From Betaproteobacteria bacterium (GTDB taxonomy: Bacteria > Pseudomonadota > Gammaproteobacteria > Burkholderiales > SG8-41): a DNA stretch of 6,084 nt. Location of the stretch: the NCBI GenBank assembly GCA_021732805.1, contig JAKFUJ010000408.1:1-6084 (forward strand). Direction: 5' to 3'. This document shows, one piece after another, positions 1 through 5,367 of the stretch. Made by a program: the position numbers and the translations under genes. A model generated the notes under the pieces. It saw only the letters and a program-made list of their open reading frames with translations. It was not told the DNA's origin and searched no databases. Each line of letters starts with the position of its first letter. Positions within the stretch are counted from its first letter, which is position 1.

Positions 1-289
1 TCTGCAGTGGGCGTTGGAAGTTTGAGGGGGGCTGCTCCTAGTACGAGAGGACCGGAGTGGACGCATCTCTGGTGTACCGGTTGTCACGCCAGTGGCATCG
101 CCGGGTAGCTAAATGCGGAAGAGATAAACGCTGAAAGCATCTAAGCGTGAAACTTGCCTCAAGATGAGACTTCCCGGGGACTTGATCCCCCTGAAGGGTC
201 GCGGAAGACCACCGCGTTGATAGGTCGGGTGTGTAAGAGGAGCAATCCTTTGAGCTAACCGATACTAATTGCCCGTGAGGCTTGATCCT
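1..289 (+). rRNA. rrl: 23S ribosomal RNA, 3' end (partial)
   Basis: This is the last tenth or so of the large-subunit rRNA; the 5' part lies outside the window. The sarcin-ricin loop, AGTACGAGAGGACC, is at 40-53, the universally conserved docking site for translation factors EF-Tu and EF-G. The distance from that loop to the end, about 250 bases, matches the E. coli molecule. The 3' end is placed at about 289 because GGCTTGATCC (279-288) corresponds to the E. coli 3' terminal strand GGCTTAACC, which pairs with the 5' end of the mature 23S. The exact terminal base could be off by a few positions. It is followed by a 5S gene, as in a normal 16S-23S-5S operon. Confidence 0.97.
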
Positions 290-366
290 ATAATTTTGAG
301 CGTGTGCTGGTCCTTGGTCGGATCAGTTGGCTCAGGTAGGCTCATGTTAATGTTCAATCAAATCAA

Positions 367-386
367 TAGGTTATATAAATAACCTA
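367..386 (+). other. Spacer hairpin, 8-bp perfect stem
   Basis: TAGGTTAT (367-374) pairs perfectly with ATAACCTA (379-386) around a 4-base loop. It lies in the pre-rRNA between 23S and 5S. It has no following T-run, so it is not a terminator; a role in rRNA processing is an inference. Confidence 0.5.
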
Positions 387-411
387 GACTTTACTTCTTC
401 CGAATTCGGCC

Positions 412-452
412 CGCAGGCAGCACTTTTGCTCATTTTTGAGGAATTGCCTGCG
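412..452 (+). other. Nested hairpin just upstream of 5S
   Basis: CGCAGGCA (412-419) pairs with TGCCTGCG (445-452). Inside the loop, CTCA (429-432) can pair with TGAG (437-440) around TTTT. The structure ends 13 bases before the mature 5S start, so it could be a processing signal in the 5S precursor. The 3' arm contains TGCCTG, the same six bases that start the 5S RNA, so the 5' arm could also compete for pairing with the 5S 5' strand. Confidence 0.45.
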
Positions 453-465
453 CGCCAAACAGCTA

Positions 466-582
466 TGCCTGACGACAATAGCGAGTTGGTCCCACCCCTT
501 CCCATTCCGAACAGGGCCGTGAAACGACTCAGCGCCGATGATAGTACGGACTACCCGTGTGAAAGTAGGACATTGTCAGGCA
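466..582 (+). rRNA. rrf: 5S ribosomal RNA
   Basis: This is a complete 5S rRNA of about 117 bases, a structural component of the large ribosomal subunit. The ends pair as helix I: TGCCTGACGA at 466-475 with the complementary TTGTCAGGCA at 573-582. Conserved internal landmarks are visible: GGTCCCACC in the helix II/III region (489-497), CATTCCGAAC in loop C (504-513), GTGAAACG (519-526), AGCGCCGATG (531-540) and GAAAGTAGG near the 3' side (561-569). It follows the 23S gene on the same strand and is followed within ten bases by a strong terminator, so it is the last gene of its operon. End positions may be off by one or two bases. Confidence 0.96.
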
Positions 583-591
583 CCCATGTAG

Positions 592-625
592 AAAAAGCCC
601 GACCTCGGTGAGGTCGGGCTTTTTT
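592..625 (+). terminator. Intrinsic terminator of rRNA operon, probably bidirectional
   Basis: AGCCCGACCTC (596-606) and GAGGTCGGGCT (610-620) form a perfect 11-bp G+C-rich stem around a 3-base loop, followed on the + strand by TTTTT and further T residues. The stem is preceded by AAAAA (592-596), so on the opposite strand the same hairpin is also followed by a T-run. It therefore probably ends both the rRNA transcript and the convergent parvulin operon, whose last stop codon is at 678-680. Confidence 0.93.
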
Positions 626-630
626 GTTTT

Positions 631-640
631 GCCGGCCGGC
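631..640. repeat. 10-bp perfect palindrome GCCGGCCGGC
   Basis: A short perfectly self-complementary G+C-only sequence sits between the terminator and the parvulin stop codon. It may simply be a chance product of G+C-rich sequence; no binding protein can be assigned. Confidence 0.3.
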
Positions 641-677
641 GGCTGCAAAAGAAGTAACCGGCTTACCGGGTGGCAGA

Positions 678-1451
678 TTACTCGACTTTGGCTTTTGCGC
701 GCAGGTCGGCGATCGCCTTTTGCACGGCCTCCTGCTGCACCACTTGTTGCAATTGCGGTTTCAGGGCTTCATAGCTCAGTGCCCGCTTGTCGTCGAGTCG
801 GATGACATGCCAGCCGAACTGGGTCTGGACCGGGGCGGCGGTCATCGCGCCTTTTTGCAGTTTGACCATGGCTTCGGCGAACGGGCGCACATAGCTGTTG
901 ACGGGGCTCCAGCTCAGTTCACCACCCTGAACCTTGCTGCCTTCGTCCCGGGATTTTTCGGCAGCCAGTTTGGCGAAGTCGGCGCCGCCGTTGATTTGCG
1001 TAATCAGCGTCTTGGCTTCGGCTTCGGTGCCGACGAGGATATGGCGGGCCTTGTATTCGCTGGCTGCCGGCTGGTCCTTGTTCTGTTCGTAGGCCTTGCG
1101 CAGGGCATCTTCCGTCGGCGGATTGCGTTTGGCGATGTCATTGACGTAGGCGCGGATCAGCACGGTCTGTCGTGCAAGATCAAGTTGTGCGTTGACTTCG
1201 GCATTCTTGTTCAACCCCAGCTTTATCGCTTCCTGGGTGATGGCTTCACTTTCAATCAGCCGTTGTTTCACCAGATTGCGCAATTCCGGGTTATCCGCAC
1301 GTCCCTGCGCAATCGCTTCACGGGCCAGTGCATCCGAACGTGCCTGGGGGATAGCGACGCCGTTGACTTTGGCGACTTGAGCCATCGCCGCAGGTGCGGC
1401 GATGGCTGCGGTTATTGCCAGCGCCAGGGAAATTGCGGTGGATTTATGCAT
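678..1451 (-). CDS. Periplasmic PpiC/parvulin-type peptidyl-prolyl cis-trans isomerase
   Basis: The 257-residue product should be an exported folding catalyst that isomerises X-proline bonds and may act as a chaperone for outer-membrane or periplasmic proteins. Residues 1-24 form a signal peptide: a lysine at position 3, an alanine/leucine-rich core, and A-M-A before a likely cleavage at Q25. Residues about 30-125 are a helical SurA/PrsA-like N-terminal region. The parvulin domain is at about 131-222: the K-A-R-H-I-L-V strand with H137, G-G-E-L-S-W at 177-182, F-A-E-A-M at 191-195, and Q-F-G-W-H-V-I at 211-217 with H215. A helical tail follows. The ATG at 1451 has an AAGGAG ribosome site 5 bases upstream and gives the signal peptide directly. 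It is the last gene of the msrB-to-parvulin cluster, 20 bases after bolA. I see one parvulin domain rather than the two of E. coli SurA, so a specific gene name is withheld. Confidence 0.93.
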   Translation of the reverse strand: MHKSTAISLALAITAAIAAPAAMAQVAKVNGVAIPQARSDALAREAIAQGRADNPELRNLVKQRLIESEAITQEAIKLGLNKNAEVNAQLDLARQTVLIRAYVNDIAKRNPPTEDALRKAYEQNKDQPAASEYKARHILVGTEAEAKTLITQINGGADFAKLAAEKSRDEGSKVQGGELSWSPVNSYVRPFAEAMVKLQKGAMTAAPVQTQFGWHVIRLDDKRALSYEALKPQLQQVVQQEAVQKAIADLRAKAKVE

Positions 1452-1456
1452 GAAAA

Positions 1457-1462
1457 CTCCTT
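1457..1462 (-). promoter_or_regulatory. Shine-Dalgarno site of the parvulin gene
   Basis: AAGGAG on the minus strand lies 5 bases before the ATG at 1451. It is the strongest ribosome site in this operon and fixes the start. Confidence 0.85.
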
Positions 1463-1471
1463 GGTGGAAAA

Positions 1472-1741
1472 TCAGATTTCGTCAGGCGCGTAGGCCTTGA
1501 TGGCCAGCGCGTGTATGTCTTTGTGCATCAGATTGCCCAGCGCCGTGTAGACCATGCGGTGACGGGCCTGCAGCGGCTGTTGTGCGAACGCCTGCGACAC
1601 GATGATCAACTGGTAGTGTCCGCCGCCACTGGCGGCGCCGGCATGGCCGACATGTGCTCCGGATTCATCAAGTATCTCGATTGACTCGGGATTCAGCGCC
1701 GCGAGTCGATCGCGCATGACTGCCGCGACAGTTACCGACAA
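1472..1741 (-). CDS. bolA: BolA family protein
   Basis: BolA proteins are small cytosolic partners of monothiol glutaredoxins in iron-sulfur cluster handling, and some affect cell shape and stress responses. From the chosen start the product has 89 residues. The family pattern is clear: L-N-P-E-S-I-E-I-L-D-E-S (16-27), G-G-H-Y-Q-L (40-45), the signature R-H-R-M-V-Y (60-65), and D-I-H-A-L-A-I (75-81) with the conserved histidine H77, the usual cluster-ligand position. The start is uncertain. The frame stays open to 1816 inside yciB, but residues before 1741 do not resemble BolA. A TTG at 1741 aligns with the family N-terminus but has only weak ribosome-site support; an ATG at 1717 would remove part of the first helix. 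A one-base indel in the GGG at 1746-1748 could hide a better ATG (see findings). It lies 16 bases after yciB and 20 before the parvulin gene. Confidence 0.88.
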   Translation of the reverse strand: MSVTVAAVMRDRLAALNPESIEILDESGAHVGHAGAASGGGHYQLIIVSQAFAQQPLQARHRMVYTALGNLMHKDIHALAIKAYAPDEI

Positions 1742-1757
1742 TTCTGGGCCATCCGTT

Positions 1758-2297
1758 TCATTCTGCCTCGTTTCCCTTGATATGCGGTGCCAGCACAACG
1801 GCCTGCCCGACCACAAAAACGAGCATCAGTCCCATGCTGCCAAAGAGTTTGAAATTGACCCAGGTGTCTGTTGAATAGCCATAAGCGACAAACAGGTTAA
1901 TGGCGCCCATGAATGCGAAAAATCCGATCCAGCTAGCCAGCAGTTTTTTCCATACATTATCGGGAGCGCTGATCTGCGAGCCCATCATTGACTTGATCAG
2001 ATTTTTCCGGAAAAAAAGCGTTGATGCCAGCAGCACCAAGCTGAACAGCCAGTAGAGTACGGTGGGCTTTAATTTGATAAAGGTTTCGTCACGCAAAAGC
2101 AGCGTGGCTCCGCCAAACACGACGATCAGCCCCAGGCTGATCCACTGAATTTTGTCGACCTTGCGATGTTTGAACCAAACCCAGCCGATTTGCAGCGCGG
2201 TGGCCGCGATTGCAACAATGGTTGCCACGTAGATGTCATACATCTTGAACGCGGCAAAAAACAGGATGATCGGGAAAATATCAAATAGGAATTTCAT
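1758..2297 (-). CDS. yciB: Inner-membrane protein YciB (septation protein A / IspZ family)
   Basis: YciB is a polytopic inner-membrane protein reported to interact with cell-division and elongation proteins and to affect envelope integrity; older literature calls it intracellular septation protein A. At 179 residues the product has the usual family length. It begins with the typical M-K-F-L-F-D-I-F-P-I. Hydrophobic segments are visible at about 3-18, 22-42, 52-68, 78-96, 120-139 and 149-170. Other family features include W-F-K-H-R-K-V (41-47) in a cytosolic loop, K-L-K-P-T-V (75-80), and W-K-K-L-L-A-S-W (116-123) before the fifth segment. The ATG at 2297 fits the family N-terminus although only a weak GGAT-like ribosome site is seen upstream. 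It starts 19 bases after the upstream hypothetical gene, suggesting co-transcription. The biochemical function is not settled for the family. Confidence 0.95.
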   Translation of the reverse strand: MKFLFDIFPIILFFAAFKMYDIYVATIVAIAATALQIGWVWFKHRKVDKIQWISLGLIVVFGGATLLLRDETFIKLKPTVLYWLFSLVLLASTLFFRKNLIKSMMGSQISAPDNVWKKLLASWIGFFAFMGAINLFVAYGYSTDTWVNFKLFGSMGLMLVFVVGQAVVLAPHIKGNEAE

Positions 2298-2316
2298 GGG
2301 TGAATATTATCCATGC

Positions 2317-3018
2317 TTAAGGTCGGTGCGTCCATTTGGCGAGCCGTTTGCGCATGATTTCCTGCACCTGGTTGTCATAAGTCAGTTTTGCAGATTCGCG
2401 CAGGCCTTCCTCGTAAAATGCGGCGCAATGTCGGGGCAGGTGGGTTTCCAGCAAATCGTAGGCAGTATTCATCAAATCAGGCTGCCCGGTACGGGTGGCA
2501 GTGATTGCGCAGTTGAAATGCAGTGTCAGCCATGGTTGCAGCGCGGCCACATCTGTCGCATCGTTGAACACCGGCGCCGCACTGGAGATGACGCTGCACG
2601 CAATGTCGAACAGCGCTGCCAACACCACCGGATCCTGAGTGGCATTGGCCTGACGAGCGAGGGCGTTGACTACGGGTTCCAGAACCGCGATATGTCCCCC
2701 GTGGTGCGCGACCCATTGCGCCATGTGCAGCGCAGCATTTTCAATGGCGGCGCGTTCATCGTCGAGTTTCAATTGGTAAGCCCACAATCCGAGATCAGAC
2801 AGGCATTCGAGCACATGGGTTCCCAGTTCATCGATCTCCTCCGGCGAAGCGGATTCTTCGGTGTCGTCGATTTGCTGGCTGACCTCCAGGCATTTTCTGA
2901 CTTCTTCAACGAGCAGCGGGGGAGTCGCTTCCTGATCCGGGAATGGCCCGGCCTGCCCGTAGGCTTCGACCAGCGCGCCGACCGCCTGGTCGAAGGCGCG
3001 GCGGGTGGCGCGGTTCAC
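2317..3018 (-). CDS. Uncharacterised cytosolic helical protein in the msrB-yciB operon
   Basis: I do not recognise this 233-residue protein. It has no signal peptide or membrane segment and appears mainly alpha-helical. It is acidic in the first third (E-S-A-S-P-E-E-I-D-E-L, 55-65). The centre is rich in alanine and leucine and could form a helical-bundle or repeat-like fold, while the C-terminus is basic (about 211-233). Five cysteines (43, 72, 141, 170, 198) are scattered, with no CxxC metal motif. No nucleotide-binding or catalytic signature is evident. The start is a GTG at 3018 whose GTGA overlaps the msrB stop by four bases, a classic translational-coupling arrangement. That, with steady open coding across 700 bases, supports it as a real gene. 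Its place between msrB and yciB is the only clue to a role and does not define one. Confidence 0.82.
   Translation of the reverse strand: MNRATRRAFDQAVGALVEAYGQAGPFPDQEATPPLLVEEVRKCLEVSQQIDDTEESASPEEIDELGTHVLECLSDLGLWAYQLKLDDERAAIENAALHMAQWVAHHGGHIAVLEPVVNALARQANATQDPVVLAALFDIACSVISSAAPVFNDATDVAALQPWLTLHFNCAITATRTGQPDLMNTAYDLLETHLPRHCAAFYEEGLRESAKLTYDNQVQEIMRKRLAKWTHRP
3015..3018 (-). promoter_or_regulatory. GTGA stop/start overlap coupling msrB to the next gene
   Basis: The TGA stop of msrB (3017-3015) and the GTG start of the following gene (3018-3016) share bases. No strong Shine-Dalgarno site precedes the GTG, so ribosomes finishing msrB probably re-initiate here. Confidence 0.75.
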
Positions 3019-3410
3019 TCTTTGTCGAATTTAAGCGAAGCGGAATTAATGCAGTAACGCAGGCCTGTCGGCTGCGGGCCGTCTTCAAATACATGGCCGA
3101 GATGGGCATCGCAATGACTGCACAGAACCTCGGTGCGTTTCATGAAAAAGCTGACATCGGTTTCGGTGGCGACATTCTCCGCGACCGCGGGTTTCCAGAA
3201 GCTCGGCCAGCCGGTTCCCGACTCAAATTTTTCGCCGGAACGGAACAGCTCGGCGCCGCAGCAGATGCAGCGGTAAACACCGTTGTCGTGGTTATCCCAG
3301 TAATCCCCGCTGAATGCGCGTTCCGTGCCTTTTTTGCGGGCAACATGGAACTGCTCCGGTGTCAGCATGGCCTTCCATTCGGTGTCGGGTTTGGTGATTT
3401 TTTCGCTCAT
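3015..3410 (-). CDS. msrB: Peptide-methionine (R)-S-oxide reductase MsrB
   Basis: MsrB reduces the R-form of methionine sulfoxide in proteins back to methionine in the cytosol, usually with electrons from thioredoxin. The 131-residue length is normal for the single-domain enzyme. Zinc is bound by two CxxC pairs, C48/C51 and C97/C100. The catalytic C120 sits in R-Y-C-I-N-S-A-S. The substrate region G-W-P-S-F is at 67-71, and H-L-G-H-V-F at 103-108 carries the conserved histidines. The position occupied by the resolving cysteine in E. coli (C-G-W-P-S-F) is Thr66 here, as in many family members, so regeneration must use another cysteine or direct reduction. The ATG at 3410 has a GGAG site 5 bases upstream. 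It is the first gene of the leftward operon and overlaps the next gene by four bases. Confidence 0.97.
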   Translation of the reverse strand: MSEKITKPDTEWKAMLTPEQFHVARKKGTERAFSGDYWDNHDNGVYRCICCGAELFRSGEKFESGTGWPSFWKPAVAENVATETDVSFFMKRTEVLCSHCDAHLGHVFEDGPQPTGLRYCINSASLKFDKE

Positions 3411-3415
3411 AATGT

Positions 3416-3419
3416 CTCC
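3416..3419 (-). promoter_or_regulatory. Shine-Dalgarno site of msrB
   Basis: GGAG on the minus strand lies 5 bases before the msrB ATG and supports that start. Confidence 0.75.
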
Positions 3420-3505
3420 AAGGCCTGTGGCCGCATGTCTATGGCCGTATTGTCGCTTACAAGTTCCCGCGCGATCCTTGGTCGCTTTTCGAACCTGATC
3501 CTTAC

Positions 3506-3510
3506 CGGAG
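3506..3510 (+). promoter_or_regulatory. Shine-Dalgarno site of the MAPEG gene
   Basis: CGGAG lies 5 bases before the ATG at 3516 and decides this start over the in-frame GTG at 3510 and over the much longer open frame reaching back into msrB. Confidence 0.8.
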
Positions 3511-3515
3511 TGCGC

Positions 3516-3887
3516 ATGACTACTGCTTACTGGATGATTCTTGTCGCCGGCCTGTTGCCGTATTGGGCAACGGTGACCTCAAAATGGCGTCGCGACTACA
3601 GCAATGCCGCGCCGCGCGCCAATGTCGACCGGCTGAAACCGCACAACCAGCGCGCCTATTGGGCGCAGTTGAACGGATTCGAGGCGTTTCCGCTGTTTGC
3701 CGCAGCGGTGATTATCGCGCATCTGGCCAGGGCGCCGCAGGCATCGGTGGACGCGCTGGCTGTGGCATTTGTCGGACTGCGTGTGGCGTATACGCTGGCC
3801 TATTTTTACGATAAACCTGCGTTGCGCTCAGTGGTCTGGTTTGGCGGTTTGTTGTGTGTAATCGGGTTGTTTGTTGTGGCAGCCTGA
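3516..3887 (+). CDS. MAPEG family membrane protein
   Basis: The 123-residue product matches the MAPEG family (membrane-associated proteins in eicosanoid and glutathione metabolism). Some members have glutathione transferase or peroxidase activity, but most bacterial ones are uncharacterised. The MAPEG signature is visible: R-A-Y-W-A-Q-L-N-G-F-E-A-F-P-L-F (46-61), with the conserved N53, E56 and P59. Four hydrophobic segments are expected at about 3-20, 55-70, 80-98 and 104-121, with a basic loop (K23-R42) between the first two. The start is fixed by CGGAG five bases before the ATG. It diverges from msrB and converges on the dehydrogenase gene 28 bases away, so it is probably monocistronic. 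Being next to a thiol-based repair enzyme is suggestive but not evidence of glutathione chemistry. Confidence 0.9.
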   Translation: MTTAYWMILVAGLLPYWATVTSKWRRDYSNAAPRANVDRLKPHNQRAYWAQLNGFEAFPLFAAAVIIAHLARAPQASVDALAVAFVGLRVAYTLAYFYDKPALRSVVWFGGLLCVIGLFVVAA

Positions 3888-3915
3888 CGCTGTCGGGCTA
3901 ATACATTACCTCGGA

Positions 3916-5331
3916 TTACAGCACCTTTCCCGGGTTCAGCAATCCCTGCGGGTCCAGCGCGCGCTTGACCGTGCGCATCAAGTCCAGTTCAACGGCACTT
4001 TTGTATCGCGCCAGCTCGACGACTTTGGACAGACCGATGCCGTGTTCGGCGCTGAAACTGCCGCCGTACTGCTGCACGATGTCATAGACTGTTTCTGTCA
4101 CGTCATGCGCATCACGCGCAGCGGCGTCGGTGCGCAGGCGGTCGGGCAGATAGGCGTTGTAATGCAGGTTGCCGTCGCCGAGATGGCCGAAACAGATCAG
4201 CCGCACATCGGCAAAACGTTTTTCCAGAGCGGCCTGCGCTTCACGGATGAATTCAGGGATGCGACCGACCGCCACGGCGATGTCGTGGCGGTAAACCATC
4301 ACCGGTTCCTGTCGCGCGCCTTCGGGTATTGATTCGCGCATGTGCCACAATGCTTGGGCCTGCGTCCGGCTTTCGGCAATCACCGCGTCAACCACCAGAT
4401 CTTCCTGCAGTGCATCTTCCAGCGCACGCTCGAGATCCGCACGCAGCGACTGTTCATTGCCGGCATCCGCCAGTTCCGCTAATACGTACCAGGGATACGC
4501 ATCGGCCAGCGGATCGCGCGTGCCCGGCACGTGTTTCCAAACCAGTTCCAGACTGTGCCGTGAAATCAGTTCGAAAGCGGTGATGCGGTCATTGCAATGG
4601 CGGCGCATCAATGCCAGCAATCGCAATGCCGCTTCCGGATCGCGCACGGCCATCCATGCCGTGGCATTGGCAGCGGGGCGGGGGAACAGCTTCAGCGTCG
4701 CCGCAGTGATGATGCCGAGCGTACCCTCGGCGCCGATGAACAGGTGCTTCAGGTCGTACCCGGTATTGTCCTTGCGCAATCCGCGCAGTCCGTTCCAGAT
4801 GCGGCCGTCGGGCAGCACCACTTCCAGGCCCAGCACCAGATCGCGGGTGTTGCCGTAGCGCAGCACATTGACGCCGCCGGCGTTGGTCGACAGGTTACCG
4901 CCGATCTGGCAACTGCCTTCGGCACCGAGACTCAATGGAAAGAGGCGCCCGGCATCCGCCGCCGCCTGCTGGATGTTGGCCAACACGCAACCGGCTTCCA
5001 CAGTCAGCGTATTGTTCAGCGGATCGACGTTGAGGATTTTGTTCATGCGCGCCAGCGACAGCACGACTTCCTTGCTGCCGGCATTCGGCACAGAGGCGCC
5101 GCACATGCCGGTGTTGCCGCCCTGGGGTACCAATGGTGTACCGGATTCGGCACAGAGCTTCATCACGGCCGCGACCTGTTGCGTATTGGACGGGCGCACC
5201 ACCGCGGCTGCAGTGCCGCGGTAAACGCCGCGCCAGTCCACGACATAGGGTTCGAGGTCTGCTGCGTCGGTCAGCACGGCTTGCGGCCCTAGGAGGGCCT
5301 GCAGATCGGTAATCAGTTTTGTCGGCGGCAT
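3916..5331 (-). CDS. FAD-linked 2-hydroxyacid dehydrogenase (GlcD / D-2-hydroxyglutarate dehydrogenase type)
   Basis: This 471-residue flavoenzyme belongs to the VAO/PCMH family and should oxidise a D-2-hydroxyacid (D-lactate, glycolate or D-2-hydroxyglutarate) to the 2-oxoacid. The FAD-binding domain covers about 38-220: P-Q-G-G-N-T-G-M-C-G (69-78), G-G-N-L-S-T-N-A-G-G (144-153), R-Y-G-N-T-R-D (158-164) and F-I-G-A-E-G-T-L-G-I (198-207). The C-terminal FAD-oxidase domain (about 225-470) has the metal-binding G-H-L-G-D-G-N-L-H (382-390, H383 and H390) and S-A-E-H-G-I-G (427-433, E429). No glcE/glcF-like or LldEFG-like partner is adjacent, favouring a stand-alone enzyme. Where relatives usually have K-H-D or K-Y-D it has R348-H-D. 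The ATG at 5331 fits the family N-terminus, but the upstream leader is A+T-rich with no Shine-Dalgarno site. The substrate cannot be settled from sequence. Confidence 0.93.
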   Translation of the reverse strand: MPPTKLITDLQALLGPQAVLTDAADLEPYVVDWRGVYRGTAAAVVRPSNTQQVAAVMKLCAESGTPLVPQGGNTGMCGASVPNAGSKEVVLSLARMNKILNVDPLNNTLTVEAGCVLANIQQAAADAGRLFPLSLGAEGSCQIGGNLSTNAGGVNVLRYGNTRDLVLGLEVVLPDGRIWNGLRGLRKDNTGYDLKHLFIGAEGTLGIITAATLKLFPRPAANATAWMAVRDPEAALRLLALMRRHCNDRITAFELISRHSLELVWKHVPGTRDPLADAYPWYVLAELADAGNEQSLRADLERALEDALQEDLVVDAVIAESRTQAQALWHMRESIPEGARQEPVMVYRHDIAVAVGRIPEFIREAQAALEKRFADVRLICFGHLGDGNLHYNAYLPDRLRTDAAARDAHDVTETVYDIVQQYGGSFSAEHGIGLSKVVELARYKSAVELDLMRTVKRALDPQGLLNPGKVL

Positions 5332-5340
5332 TTTAAATTT

Positions 5341-5367
5341 ATCAATAATATCAATAATATCAATTAC
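5341..5367. repeat. Three tandem 9-bp A+T-rich repeats in the dehydrogenase leader
   Basis: ATCAATAAT occurs at 5341-5349 and 5350-5358, followed by the variant ATCAATTAC at 5359-5367. On the coding strand of the dehydrogenase this reads as repeated TATTGAT. The array begins ten bases before the ATG, where a Shine-Dalgarno site would be expected. The surroundings (5331-5380) are almost entirely A/T, in sharp contrast to the G+C-rich genes. It could be a promoter or UP-like region, a regulator site, or a slippage-prone repeat. Confidence 0.6.

Larger units (their letters stand above)
290..465 (+). other. 23S-5S internal transcribed spacer
   Basis: This 176-base stretch separates the mature 23S and 5S ends and should be removed during rRNA processing. 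I find no tRNA-like cloverleaf in it and no convincing coding region; an open frame from 426 runs straight through the 5S gene and is not real. It is more A+T-rich in its middle (about 345-395) than the flanking rRNAs and contains two hairpins, listed separately, that could present sites to RNase III or RNase E. Confidence 0.85.
3411..3515. promoter_or_regulatory. Divergent intergenic region with promoters for msrB operon and MAPEG gene
   Basis: Two genes start away from each other here with 105 bases between them, so both promoters are expected in or near this stretch. I cannot identify confident -35/-10 pairs on either strand. An inverted repeat, CCAAGG (3418-3423) and CCTTGG (3475-3480), flanks most of the interval; its role is unknown. 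Confidence 0.5.

Noticed and set aside
283..325. TGATCC/GGATCA pairing from the 23S end into the spacer
   Set aside because: The 23S strand at 279-288 normally pairs with the 23S 5' end in the processing stem; a 6-bp alternative is too weak to claim.
426..611. Open frame across the 5S rRNA gene
   Set aside because: It overlaps a complete structural RNA and its terminator.
624..1493. Long + strand open frame (289 codons) opposite the parvulin gene
   Set aside because: It is antisense to a gene with clear signal peptide and parvulin motifs, starts within the terminator/palindrome area and has no family resemblance; a G+C-rich codon shadow.
2233..3057. Long + strand open frame opposite the hypothetical gene and yciB
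   Set aside because: The minus-strand frames fit the operon spacing and YciB homology; the + frame overlaps three minus-strand genes and has a non-protein-like composition. The coupled GTG start supports the minus-strand gene.
2943..3515. Upstream extension of the MAPEG reading frame
   Set aside because: It runs antisense through msrB; the ATG at 3516 has its own ribosome site and matches the family N-terminus.
3882..3898. Hairpin GCCTGAC/GTCGGGC overlapping the MAPEG stop codon as a terminator
   Set aside because: A 7-bp stem with a G-T pair exists, but no T-run follows on either strand, so intrinsic termination is not supported.
4597..5292. Open frames of 231 and 172 codons on the + strand opposite the dehydrogenase
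   Set aside because: Fully antisense to a strongly conserved flavoenzyme; no recognisable domain or ribosome site.
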